Source: a virus
Direction: 5' to 3' (one strand)
Virus record (IMG/VR): IMGVR_UViG_3300021964_000091
Coordinates: 1-54,428 of that record
DNA: 54,428 nt
A program made the position numbers and the translations under genes. Below are positions 47,194 through 54,428 of the stretch, in pieces. Below the pieces are notes generated by a model, which saw only the letters and a list, made by a program, of their open reading frames with translations, did no database searches and was not told the origin of the DNA. Position 1 is the first letter of the stretch. Each line of letters begins with the position of its first letter.

Positions 47194-49565
47194 TACACCG
47201 CCCTCAATCCATAAGGCGTTTCACCAAAGTGAATAGCTCTAATTCTAGACGAACCAGATACACCTACTTCGAATGTATCCGATCTGTAGCCACTAGGCAA
47301 TCTAAATATATCACTAGAGCTTACAGTTGCTTGAAATACCAAGGTTTTATCTGCCCATAGTTTAAATGTAACAGGTAACACACCTGTCAAGTCTTTTAGA
47401 GTACGAGTCATACCATCCCCGTTTATAGGAAAAGCATTAAGAGTTCCAATATTATTTACAGCTACGCCTGCATCAGTGTAGTCAGTAGGCCCATTGAGTG
47501 GAGCTAATTGGATTGATTTAGCCCATATAGCGTTATTATAAGCAGGGACACTGTTATTATAAGCTTGGATATTTGCAGCTTCAGCGTCAGGAGTTTGGAA
47601 GTCTGCGATAACTCTAGCAGCACCTAAGTTAATATAGTCCTTAGTTACTAGTGTTTTAGATTTCCATTCAAGCGGAGAAAGAACTTGGTTTACATTATCC
47701 CATTCATAGATATCTCCATTACTACCTGCGACATAATACATGATTCCTGTTTCTGTATCGGTATAAGCAGCAGTAAATTGATATTCAATACTTACAAAAA
47801 ACCCACCTACTTTATCATCACGTTCAAAAATAAATGAACTAGAACTATGTGACCCAAAATATTTACCATTATAAAAATGACCTATAAGAGTAGACGGGTC
47901 TAAAGTATCATTCCATGTATCCCAATCGTGGACAAACTTAGTAATAAGGTCAATACCTGTAGATGGTGAGAATACAGCAAGACCACCGTGAGTAGCCCAT
48001 ACAATACCATAACCCATATTAACAACTGATCGTTTAGATAAACATGGATACAGTGTATCAATACGAGATGACACCATAGTTGCTGGGTCGTTACCAGAAA
48101 CTTGGTATGGATAATCTTTTGTTAGAACCGTAACATAACCTGCGTTTGGCTGAATAGCTACAATCTCAGACTCAAACGTCATTCTATATATTTCAGGCCA
48201 AGCATGTGGTTTATCAGGAAATGAAAAACATAACTGGTTACTAGTAAATCCTACAAGAATATTATTATGTGCTGCTTTAAGACCCTGCATATTAGAAGGT
48301 GGTGCATCATAATTTTCTGATGGAACAATCGTTGTTAGACCTGATACAAGAAAGTCATCAGTAAAATTATAACTGCCATCACCCCAGTATCTAGCCGAGC
48401 TGGTAGCAAGTTCAGAAACATCGTGATACATAGTGCCAGAAGTGGCAGCTGTAGTACCTACATCAGTAGCAGTTTGAGCATACTTAATAGTATAGTCGTC
48501 AACTACTTCTGTAACTACGCCGCCTGTAATATCAAAAGAAGAATCTGAACAACCACTTATTTTAAATCGGTCATCTACAATAAAATTATGATGATCATCA
48601 AACTTAACAGTAGACACGTTACTTGTTCTAGAAACTTCAGTTACAGTTCTAGGAAACCATAAAGTTCCTAACAAGAAGTAATCGGTAACAGAAGCTGATA
48701 CAACACTTCGATAAAGTCTAATACCTCTAATAAAATTCTGTCCTGATGGCGGAGCAGTAGGTAAACTACTTACAGTAGAACCTTGTCCTTCTTTAATATA
48801 AGACTCGTTAGAAGGTAAACTTGGTATGGATTCTTCGTTCCATGGTGTTACCCATGTATATATGTAAGTTCTAATTTGTGTATTACCCGCAAGATCAGCT
48901 CGACCTGTAGTGTTTGCAGTTTTAGATACTGCGTCACCGGGGCTAAAGTATTGGAAGTCAGTAGAGTTAATAACTGTAATCTCTACGTTAGTAGCATTAA
49001 AAGACTTAGCTTCATCAGAAGTACCAAAGTCACGAACAGTTACAACGTTACCTGAACGAAGGTTATGTGCAGAACCACCATAAAACGTAGCTGTGTTACC
49101 TGAGTCACGTTCATAATGCGTAGAACTAACCACACTAAAAGATACTGCTGTGTTAACAGGCTCAGTATCAGGTAGTGGTAAACCTAGTTCATAATAACCA
49201 TTAGTAACAGGATAAGGCTCACTACCATCTGTTGCTAACTCATAGTTAGATACTTTAGGTACACCATCGCCTGTATAATAAAACCGTTGCTCATCATCTC
49301 CTGCGTCACTAGCAGTAGCGATGTCGACTTCAGTAAGCCACGATAACCAGACATTAGCATTAGTTGATGGATTTTTAAGCGCATGTAAAGTCTTAATAGT
49401 TCCTGTACGCTCTGTGCTATCAACTATCACAGGTGTACGGTAAGGCAACAGATCACCTGAATACAACTTTACATTAAAAGCTGTTTGTGCTGCGCCATCA
49501 GGTAACAACTCAGAAGAAATCTTCGGAGCTTCACCTAGGAACTTAATTAACTTTACTGATGCCAT
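47193..49565 (-). CDS. Tail tubular protein B-like (790 aa)
   Basis: 790 aa, close to the 794 aa of T7 gp12. Starts with SVKLIKFLGEAPKISSELLPDGAAQTAFNVKLYSGDLLPYR, the typical beginning of podovirus nozzle proteins (residues that fix the protein to the tail tube), and continues as a beta-rich protein with many aromatic and Asp/Gly turns. ATG at 49565 after GGAG. Likely forms the tail nozzle through which DNA exits. Direct neighbour of lysis genes on one side and internal virion proteins on the other. Confidence 0.75.
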   Translation of the reverse strand: MASVKLIKFLGEAPKISSELLPDGAAQTAFNVKLYSGDLLPYRTPVIVDSTERTGTIKTLHALKNPSTNANVWLSWLTEVDIATASDAGDDEQRFYYTGDGVPKVSNYELATDGSEPYPVTNGYYELGLPLPDTEPVNTAVSFSVVSSTHYERDSGNTATFYGGSAHNLRSGNVVTVRDFGTSDEAKSFNATNVEITVINSTDFQYFSPGDAVSKTANTTGRADLAGNTQIRTYIYTWVTPWNEESIPSLPSNESYIKEGQGSTVSSLPTAPPSGQNFIRGIRLYRSVVSASVTDYFLLGTLWFPRTVTEVSRTSNVSTVKFDDHHNFIVDDRFKISGCSDSSFDITGGVVTEVVDDYTIKYAQTATDVGTTAATSGTMYHDVSELATSSARYWGDGSYNFTDDFLVSGLTTIVPSENYDAPPSNMQGLKAAHNNILVGFTSNQLCFSFPDKPHAWPEIYRMTFESEIVAIQPNAGYVTVLTKDYPYQVSGNDPATMVSSRIDTLYPCLSKRSVVNMGYGIVWATHGGLAVFSPSTGIDLITKFVHDWDTWNDTLDPSTLIGHFYNGKYFGSHSSSSFIFERDDKVGGFFVSIEYQFTAAYTDTETGIMYYVAGSNGDIYEWDNVNQVLSPLEWKSKTLVTKDYINLGAARVIADFQTPDAEAANIQAYNNSVPAYNNAIWAKSIQLAPLNGPTDYTDAGVAVNNIGTLNAFPINGDGMTRTLKDLTGVLPVTFKLWADKTLVFQATVSSSDIFRLPSGYRSDTFEVGVSGSSRIRAIHFGETPYGLRAV

Positions 49566-50075
49566 CTACACCATCTCCAATGCTTGGTCTAGAGTTTCTT
49601 TATTTCTTCTAGTCCAACCTATTCCAAATGTATCAAAAGTTCTAAGATTTTCATAGAACTCTTGTCGTGCCGAGTGCATTTTCTTTATTACATCGTGCAC
49701 ATCAGCTTCGTAAACTTTCTCTAATGTCTTAGGCCCTATAGCTCCATCAGGCGAAGAACCCACAATACGTTGTAGTGCCTTAACCGATCTTCCCGGCCCA
49801 CTGTTTACAGCCCAGTCAAACACAGACCAATCTATACCACTAGGTAATTCATCACCCCATATTCTATCCCAGTATTTATGTTTATAAACAGGAGCTACAT
49901 CTTCAGGAGTAAGGTTTCTCATTTCATCTTCTGTTACATCACGACTCATATACTCCTCATAAGTCGCTAGTGTAACACCTAGATTAGTCATACCACCGGG
50001 ATCACGAGGGTGGTCTACAAAACCACCTTCGTGTCTCAATAACATATCTAAGCAATGACCAAAGTTTTCCTTCAT
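49566..50075 (-). CDS. Endolysin, GH108 family
   Basis: 169 aa. LLRHEGGFVDHPRDPGGMTNLGVTLATY is the GH108 (ZliS-like) signature with the catalytic Glu16 in HEGG. The C-terminus carries GPGRSVKALQRIVGSSPDGAIGPKTLEKV, a peptidoglycan-binding-like helical domain typical of these enzymes. Stop overlaps the nozzle gene start by none, and its start overlaps the holin stop (ATGA). It cleaves muramic acid-glucosamine bonds at the end of infection. Needs the holin to reach the wall, as it has no signal peptide. Confidence 0.92.
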   Translation of the reverse strand: MKENFGHCLDMLLRHEGGFVDHPRDPGGMTNLGVTLATYEEYMSRDVTEDEMRNLTPEDVAPVYKHKYWDRIWGDELPSGIDWSVFDWAVNSGPGRSVKALQRIVGSSPDGAIGPKTLEKVYEADVHDVIKKMHSARQEFYENLRTFDTFGIGWTRRNKETLDQALEMV

Positions 50076-50476
50076 TTAGTTAACCCTTTTGATTTTTCAT
50101 AACTTCTAAGGCCACCCAAACCGAGCATACCTAGTAGGACAGTCATCAAGCTGTCCATATCAAATGCGGGTAATTCTGGTATTTCTACCCCAGCCCACCC
50201 AGCACCGAATAAAATGATAGGATTAAGTACAAAATGATACCCAAGTGCAACAGCGCAAATCCAGCCAACAAAAGGCCTCCAGCCCGCCACAAAAAGACTT
50301 CTATGTTGGGCTTCTGCTTTATTAACTTCCACCTGTGCCATAGCTGCTTCATGTGCTTGTTTCTCAGCCATTGTTGCAATCTCATGCGCTAGCCTCGCTT
50401 TCTGGTCTTTATCCTCTATAAATTTATCAAGTAGACCAGTAACTGGCCCAACTAAACTACTTACTAGGCTTAACAT
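50072..50476 (-). CDS. Holin (3-TM family)
   Basis: 134 aa, ATG at 50476 after AGGAGG. A central motif HRSLFVAGWRPFVGWICAVALGYHFVLNPI matches the Holin_3TMs pattern (GWRPFxGW), with hydrophobic helices at about 60-80, 85-105 and near 115-125. N-terminal half is charged and coiled-coil-like (KARLAHEIATMAEKQAHEAAMAQVEVNKAEAQ). Coupled by ATGA to the endolysin, the classic lysis cassette. Opens pores for the endolysin. Confidence 0.9.
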   Translation of the reverse strand: MLSLVSSLVGPVTGLLDKFIEDKDQKARLAHEIATMAEKQAHEAAMAQVEVNKAEAQHRSLFVAGWRPFVGWICAVALGYHFVLNPIILFGAGWAGVEIPELPAFDMDSLMTVLLGMLGLGGLRSYEKSKGLTK

Positions 50477-50789
50477 TGTTTCCTCCTTTTCCTATATTCG
50501 TGAAGCCAAAGTAGGCCCCAACGAGTGCAGCAATGGAAACATAGTAAATGTTAGCCATAGCAGCTAATAAATTAGCAGCAGAATCAAGGCCAATGAGACT
50601 AGATAGAAAAACACCAGAAGGATAAACAAGCATGCCAACAAGAGAAAACCACGCCATTTTGCGTTGACTGTCTCTCTTAGCATCTTCATCTTCAAGTCTT
50701 TTTCTTTCGAACTCGATTTGCATTTTCTGCCATTCTTCTTTGTCAATGACGCCATTCTTGTCCTCATCTATACTATCGAAGTGCGTCAC
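50457..50789 (-). CDS. EF-hand membrane protein in the lysis cassette
   Basis: 110 aa with a GTG start at 50789 (GTGA overlap; GGAG 8 nt upstream). Residues 8-19 form a canonical EF-hand loop: Asp8, Asp10, Asn12, Gly13, Ile15, Asp16 and Glu19. A charged helix follows (KMQIEFERKRLEDEDAKRDSQ), then two hydrophobic helices (AWFSLVGMLVYPSGVFLSSLIG; ANIYYVSIAALVGAYFGF). It overlaps the holin by 20 bp. A calcium-binding membrane protein here could regulate the holin or act as a second holin; I know no such family in detail. Confidence 0.75.
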   Translation of the reverse strand: MTHFDSIDEDKNGVIDKEEWQKMQIEFERKRLEDEDAKRDSQRKMAWFSLVGMLVYPSGVFLSSLIGLDSAANLLAAMANIYYVSIAALVGAYFGFTNIGKGGNNVKPSK

Positions 50790-51244
50790 TTCCCCATCTC
50801 CTTAAGTAATGGGTTTTCCAAAGCACGTTCTAGCTTTTTATTAACCCGTTCTTCCATTGACGTAAGTTTTTCATCTATCGACGAAGTCCTTTCATCAAAC
50901 CATTTTTTAGCTTCCTGAATAGAAATCCTATTCTCGCTTTCCATATCACGAAGTCTGCGCTCCACATCACCGATTGCTTTTTCAACTTGAATAACATCGG
51001 ATCGTAAATCGTCTTTAATATCTTTTGCATAATCTATTGCCTCATCTAGTTTAACCATTGCTGTTTCTATCTTTGTTTCCACAGCTCCTATATCTAGATT
51101 GGCGAGCTTGTCTTTCATATCCGTATAGTCTTTATACACTTCGAACCCGCCGTACAAAGTACCTATCATAGTTCCTAAGGCCATAAGGATAGCTAACCCT
51201 TTCCCGCCTTTTACCTTTACTCCACCTACATCTAGTTCTGCCAT
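50786..51244 (-). CDS. Membrane-anchored coiled-coil protein
   Basis: 152 aa from ATG 51244, 7 nt after GGTGG (the open frame continues further to 51268). It has one N-terminal hydrophobic helix (GLAILMALGTMIGTLYGGFEVY) and then a long coiled coil (IETAMVKLDEAIDYAKDIKDDLRSD..., DERTSSIDEKLTSMEERVNKKLERALE). This shape is that of an inner-membrane spanin component; the partner could be one of the secreted proteins at 51232-53212. Spanin role is inference only. Confidence 0.65.
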   Translation of the reverse strand: MAELDVGGVKVKGGKGLAILMALGTMIGTLYGGFEVYKDYTDMKDKLANLDIGAVETKIETAMVKLDEAIDYAKDIKDDLRSDVIQVEKAIGDVERRLRDMESENRISIQEAKKWFDERTSSIDEKLTSMEERVNKKLERALENPLLKEMGK

Positions 51245-52683
51245 TGCATATCCACCATTTCGTTCCACAAATAATCTGCGGCACCTGTGTAATATTCAGC
51301 ATACGGATTATCGTAAGTTTTACCACCATCTAGTTCGTAAGGTGGGTAAAATTGGTTATCAACTAAAGTTATTTGTTGGTATTCATTAAAGCTTCTAACA
51401 GCATCAGATTGCTGCATGACTGCAATTCTGACTGACTCCATGACCGTGCTGTAGGCGGCAGTTTGACTGTTACTAGATTTACTTCCCCCGTCTCCTTTAG
51501 TTCGTTCTTGTGAAACACTTTTCTGTTCTCCATCTCCTTTTTCGTTAGAGGCACTTTCATTTGGAGCGTTGGTACTTTTAGGTGCTTCTGTTTCTCGAAC
51601 AGCATTCTGTTGTTGACTACTCTCCCCATCGGATTCCCTTTCTTCAATTTGAGCTACTTGTTGTGGTTCTGAATCAAACGACTCAACCTCAGTAATCTTA
51701 ATTTCAAAATCACCTGTAGGAGTATCCATCACTTCTACCTCAAAACTAGCCATACCGCCGTCGAAAGTATCAAGTTCTAATTCAAACGTCATACCTACGT
51801 CAGCTGTATAATCGGTATAATCTACTTCTATAGGTGGAGGTATATATTGTGAGTCGTATTCATACTCTGTAGTTTGTTTAATAGTTATCATCTCAGCTTG
51901 AGTAATAACCTGATTAATAACTTCAGTTATATAATCATACGTTAAATTGAAGAATACGTCTGAAAAACCGGGGCCATAATAATCTTGGTAATATCCTGCA
52001 TCCATCCCATATAGTTCTAACTCAGCACTATTAAATGTAAGTGACCTTACATCTTGAGAGAATGAATAGTTTTGGGAACCTTGCCAGTTAATACTGTTGT
52101 AGTTATGAGTATAAGTATTCTGTAAGACACCATCATCATAGAGTCTTACTGTTATTTTAAATTCATCTTGACAGTCGCCTGTCGTATTAGAGCATGTAGG
52201 TAAAGTAGCATTAGACTGGTGAGAATAAACTGTAGCACCGTAGTCTATTTCTTTTTTGTTATCGTAGTTAGAAACATCAATATCGTAAGTTCTACCACCT
52301 CCGCCTGTTTGCTGGTTTCCTGTACAAACTTCAATGTTAGCGTCGTAACAACTTGTTGACATGTTTGTGTCAGTCACAACACCGGTATTAATAAGTTGAT
52401 TTGTTTTTTCTTCTACAACAGTTACTGTTTCATATGATGTTTGGTTAACAGTTTCTACTATTGTCTCAGTATAAGTATATGTATAAGTCGTTTCTAAAAA
52501 ATCACCCACCATTTCTTCTTGGGTGTTTGTAAGAGCTGGTACAACAGTAACACCAGTGACAGTTCCCCCGTTAGGGCCTGTGCCTCCTACGTTGTACTGT
52601 TGATCGTAAGCACTAGAGGAGGAGCAATAAAGCAGCAATCCCGCCAAAAATGGCAAGACCAGACTTGTCTTTAGACTTGGCAT
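51232..52683 (-). CDS. Secreted repetitive protein with signal peptide
   Basis: 483 aa, ATG at 52683 after GGAGG (6-nt spacing). Residues 1-25 (KTSLVLPFLAGLLLYCSSSSA) form a signal peptide with a possible cut after SSSSA; a Cys in LLYCS is only a poor lipobox. The mature part is Thr/Tyr/Val-rich beta sequence (TYTYTYTETIVETVNQTSY) with CYDANIEVCTG and CSNTTGDCQDEF cysteine pairs, then a Ser/Glu/Lys-rich low-complexity linker (about 355-405). Its start overlaps the previous gene by 71 bp in another frame. No family known; may be an outer-surface or lysis-stage protein. Confidence 0.7.
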   Translation of the reverse strand: MPSLKTSLVLPFLAGLLLYCSSSSAYDQQYNVGGTGPNGGTVTGVTVVPALTNTQEEMVGDFLETTYTYTYTETIVETVNQTSYETVTVVEEKTNQLINTGVVTDTNMSTSCYDANIEVCTGNQQTGGGGRTYDIDVSNYDNKKEIDYGATVYSHQSNATLPTCSNTTGDCQDEFKITVRLYDDGVLQNTYTHNYNSINWQGSQNYSFSQDVRSLTFNSAELELYGMDAGYYQDYYGPGFSDVFFNLTYDYITEVINQVITQAEMITIKQTTEYEYDSQYIPPPIEVDYTDYTADVGMTFELELDTFDGGMASFEVEVMDTPTGDFEIKITEVESFDSEPQQVAQIEERESDGESSQQQNAVRETEAPKSTNAPNESASNEKGDGEQKSVSQERTKGDGGSKSSNSQTAAYSTVMESVRIAVMQQSDAVRSFNEYQQITLVDNQFYPPYELDGGKTYDNPYAEYYTGAADYLWNEMVDMQWQN

Positions 52684-53212
52684 CTATATCCTCCTGTGGT
52701 TCTTCGGGTTTTAAATAATCACTGTTGTTCCTTTGCGTAGTAATAAGAGTCGGGGGTTTATACTCGGAGTCTTCCCAAGCTTCTGTTGCAGCTTTACCTA
52801 TCTTACCTAGATATGGACATGGTGTTCCTGCCATCCACATGCCGTCCCAGACACGTTTATCCTGACAAAGAACAGACACAGCTGCTACTTTCATACCCAT
52901 TCCATATAAAGAACGAGCAAGTTTTAGACGCTCGCAGTTTTCGTCGGTAACAGTTTGACCTGTTGCAAAACCAAGTATCTGTGTTTGTACTGCTACTGAA
53001 GAAGCAGAAGTACATACATCTTGGTTATTAATAACAATAGAAGGAGCTGAAGCTGTAGGTGGAGTTTTATCTACAGTTGTTGTACCAGTAACGGTACTAG
53101 AGATAGTATTAGTTTCTGCCATTGCTGTATTTGTAAGCAATGCCAAAGCGCCTCCCAAGACTATGGAGATGCTTAACAGAAAAAGTTTTGCTCCCCAAGT
53201 CATTCGACGCAT
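52613..53212 (-). CDS. Secreted protein with conserved Cys core and C-terminal TM
   Basis: 199 aa, ATG at 53212 after GGGAG. Signal peptide at 1-32 (AKLFLLSISIVLGGALALLTNTAMA, cleavage after AMA). The core VINNQDVCTSASSVAVQTQILGFATGQTVTDENCERLKLARSLYGMGMKVAAVSVLCQDKRVWDGMWMAGTPCPYLGKIG has four cysteines and matches a conserved protein I recall from cyanophage-like genomes, of unknown role. C-terminal FGGIAALLLLL is a membrane segment. Its last 71 bp also encode the start of the 483-aa protein. Confidence 0.75.
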   Translation of the reverse strand: MRRMTWGAKLFLLSISIVLGGALALLTNTAMAETNTISSTVTGTTTVDKTPPTASAPSIVINNQDVCTSASSVAVQTQILGFATGQTVTDENCERLKLARSLYGMGMKVAAVSVLCQDKRVWDGMWMAGTPCPYLGKIGKAATEAWEDSEYKPPTLITTQRNNSDYLKPEEPQEDIDAKSKDKSGLAIFGGIAALLLLL

Positions 53213-53226
53213 TCATTTTCTCCCAG

Positions 53227-53358
53227 TTATTTTTTAAGTTTAAGGCACTTACCAGCTTTTTTACATTTCGCTGGAGCTGGGCAAGTACTGCATGGTTTAA
53301 AGACAACGCCGCCTTTTTTATAAGCCATGCCTTTTGATTTAGTTTTCTTTTTATCCAT
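53227..53358 (-). CDS. Tiny basic Cys-rich protein
   Basis: 43 aa; short gene read on the minus strand between neighbours. ATG at 53358, TAA at 53227-53229. Sequence MDKKKTKSKGMAYKKGGVVFKPCSTCPAPAKCKKAGKCLKLKK with Cys at 23, 26, 32 and 38 (CxxC plus two more), probably a metal-binding knuckle on a Lys-rich chain. Very basic, like the small proteins at 6665-7355. Function unknown. Confidence 0.65.
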   Translation of the reverse strand: MDKKKTKSKGMAYKKGGVVFKPCSTCPAPAKCKKAGKCLKLKK

Positions 53359-53359
53359 A

Positions 53360-53536
53360 TTACACTCCGATCATAATTGCGGATAAGATTGATGTTAGTC
53401 CTACGATCATTGCACCCGCTGCAATGAGCATAATTTTTTCAAGGCGTTCAATTCGAAACAGAATCATTTCATACCTTTCAGCACAAACTGCTTCGTGTTT
53501 TAATAGTTCTGTTTCTACTTCAGCCACTTTAGTCAT
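53360..53536 (-). CDS. Small single-pass membrane protein
   Basis: 58 aa. ATG at 53536, overlapping the end of the upstream 60-aa gene by 8 bp; TAA at 53360-53362. N-terminal charged helix (VAEVETELLKHEAVCAERYEMILFRIERLEKI) followed by a membrane helix (MLIAAGAMIVGLTSILSAIMIGV). This pattern (a short soluble helix and one TM) is common in phage lysis-region genes. No family recognised. Confidence 0.7.
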   Translation of the reverse strand: MTKVAEVETELLKHEAVCAERYEMILFRIERLEKIMLIAAGAMIVGLTSILSAIMIGV

Positions 53537-53711
53537 CTTTACCTAATCTCATAGCAGCTAATACGGCTGCTGTTTGATCCTCTACTTTCACTTCCGGTTC
53601 TTCTGGAAGTTCTGGTTCTTCCACCATTACACTACCTTCAGGCACAGGGTCTTCAGTTCTAACAAAAGCCCCGTTAGGTAACATCCATAATGGTGTGCGT
53701 TTTACTGTCAT
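53529..53711 (-). CDS. Small acidic hypothetical protein
   Basis: 60 aa from ATG 53711, which lies 1 bp after the preceding stop; the open frame extends upstream to 53810, but that region overlaps the previous gene. Sequence (KRTPLWMLPNGAFVRTEDPVPEGSVMVEEPELPEEPEV) is Pro/Glu-rich with a C-terminal helix (QTAAVLAAMRLGKDD). No family recognised. Lies between the fibre and the membrane protein genes. Confidence 0.65.
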   Translation of the reverse strand: MTVKRTPLWMLPNGAFVRTEDPVPEGSVMVEEPELPEEPEVKVEDQTAAVLAAMRLGKDD

Positions 53712-53712
53712 C

Positions 53713-53985
53713 TTAATCCTTTGGATACTTATCTTTAATTGCTTGAATTTTTGATTCCATATCTGCAGGGAATACACCCGCGTGAAATAACGCATCCAGC
53801 TGATCGCCAATAGGTGGGTATTCAGCTGCTCTGTTTTCTCTAACTTCCTCGTTACGAAAAGCTGTGTTTAATTCTGCATGGTCAGCAACAACAATTTCTG
53901 TTCCATCAGTTAAATATACTTTGTCAGCACTTGCTGTGTTGACATTTTCTAATATGGTTTTAGCGATAGTGTTGTAGTTAACCAT
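53713..53985 (-). CDS. Fibre-adjacent protein with YPPIGDQLDAL motif
   Basis: 90 aa from ATG 53985, which overlaps the fibre stop (TAATG); an earlier in-frame start at 54024 lies inside the fibre gene. The C-terminal part AAEYPPIGDQLDALFHAGVFPADMESKIQAIKDKYPK is a motif found in many phage proteins next to fibre genes, including short stand-alone ones. Usually taken as a fibre- or tail-associated chaperone or assembly factor; here the tight coupling to the fibre gene supports that. Confidence 0.75.
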   Translation of the reverse strand: MVNYNTIAKTILENVNTASADKVYLTDGTEIVVADHAELNTAFRNEEVRENRAAEYPPIGDQLDALFHAGVFPADMESKIQAIKDKYPKD

Positions 53986-54428
53986 TAGTATTGCCTCACC
54001 CAAATTGTTGTATCTTTGTGCCAAGTCCCATCATAGCCGCCTGAGTAAGTAGTGCCTTGATAATACGGAATTGTGTATGGACTGCCGGGGTAAGTACCTA
54101 ATGGTCGGGCGGTTTCGCCTGTATTGTACCCTGTAGTATTTCTCCGACCTGCGTAGGTGGTTCCAAAGCTAATACTACTATCGTGCCCATAAGTATCACT
54201 GCCACTTGTACCAGCGGTAGCATACCATTGAGCGTCAGTTATATACACTGTGTTAGAGCCACACGTCATACGAATAACATTACCAGAAGCACTTTCTCCG
54301 CCTAACGCCCTGACAAAATCAGTGGCTAAACGGGCCAGACCACGAGAACCTGCGGTGGTACTTGAGCCTGTATCAGTTAAACCTTGCGTAGGAGAATACA
54401 ATGTACCTACAGCGGCTTCACCTAAACT
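53985..54428 (-). CDS. Tail fibre protein, C-terminal part (5' end cut by the window edge)
   Basis: An open frame running off the right edge and ending at 53985. Its codons match the fibre gene at 1-1127 in frame across the 362-bp overlap; together they form one 402-aa protein. The unique part is the last 27 residues or so, including TTYSGGYDGTWHKDTTIWVRQY. The three amino-acid differences between the copies (Thr/Ala, Tyr/His, Met/Leu) are in the distal region. This is not a separate gene but the second end of the same fibre. Confidence 0.85.
   Translation of the reverse strand, partial: SLGEAAVGTLYSPTQGLTDTGSSTTAGSRGLARLATDFVRALGGESASGNVIRMTCGSNTVYITDAQWYATAGTSGSDTYGHDSSISFGTTYAGRRNTTGYNTGETARPLGTYPGSPYTIPYYQGTTYSGGYDGTWHKDTTIWVRQY
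54067..54428. repeat. Imperfect terminal repeat, right copy
   Basis: Right-hand copy of the 362-bp end overlap; see the left copy at 1-362. Identical coordinates offset by 54066. The sequence after the overlap would join to base 363 of the window. Confidence 0.9.

Noticed and set aside
53712-53810. Longer form of the 60-aa protein
   Set aside because: The upstream part overlaps the coupled 90-aa gene, and ATG 53711 directly follows its stop codon.

Overview
The window looks like a complete or nearly complete genome of a tailed, podovirus-like phage, probably an uncultured marine one assembled from a metagenome. Evidence for a phage: a terminase pair, portal, scaffold, major capsid protein, head-tail adaptors, a 790-aa tail tubular-like protein, a set of very large internal (ejected) virion proteins, two endolysins and a holin. 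No tail tape measure, sheath or major tail tube protein was seen, which fits a short-tailed phage. The marine assignment rests on several small protein families that I recall mainly from marine phages (a DUF5872-like protein, other small basic Cys-containing proteins, a secreted Cys-conserved protein, repeat-rich fibres); it is an inference. No integrase, phage RNA polymerase, tRNA gene or CRISPR array was recognised. Promoter-like sites are of the host sigma-70 type.

The two ends overlap. Bases 1-362 match bases 54067-54428 with 12 mismatches. Joining the ends at this overlap restores one uninterrupted 402-codon tail-fibre gene, so the true molecule is probably circularly permuted or terminally redundant with a unit of about 54,066 bp. 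Nine of the 12 mismatches are at third codon positions, which points to two natural strains rather than sequencing error.

On the circle there are two transcription blocks. The late block is on the minus strand. It starts at 14551 (small terminase), runs left through large terminase, portal, scaffold, capsid, decoration protein, small basic proteins, head-tail adaptors and fibres to position 1. It then continues from 54428 down to 33356: the end of the fibre, small membrane proteins, secreted proteins, lysis genes (EF-hand membrane protein, holin, GH108 endolysin), the tail tubular protein, and internal virion proteins of 300, 159, 434, 921 and 2672 aa. The early/middle block is on the plus strand, 14844-33372: two paralogous small proteins around a 665-bp candidate replication origin, tiny membrane and zinc proteins, a MoxR-type AAA+ / DUF / metallopeptidase-VWA cluster followed by an HslV-like Ntn hydrolase, then DNA polymerase A, a Cas4/RecB-like nuclease, a VRR-NUC nuclease, an SNF2-like helicase, single-strand-binding proteins, a small HTH protein, a primase-helicase and a SleB-type cell wall hydrolase.

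The most notable observations are: a small phage gene with a strong ribosome binding site nested out of frame inside the 2672-aa virion protein gene; the AAA+/VWA/Ntn-hydrolase cluster; a repeated promoter element (upstream of 14844 and overlapping the VRR-NUC start codon); an apparently leaderless promoter for the late operon; a candidate origin with iteron-like repeats; and two tandem tail fibres that share an N-terminal module but differ distally.
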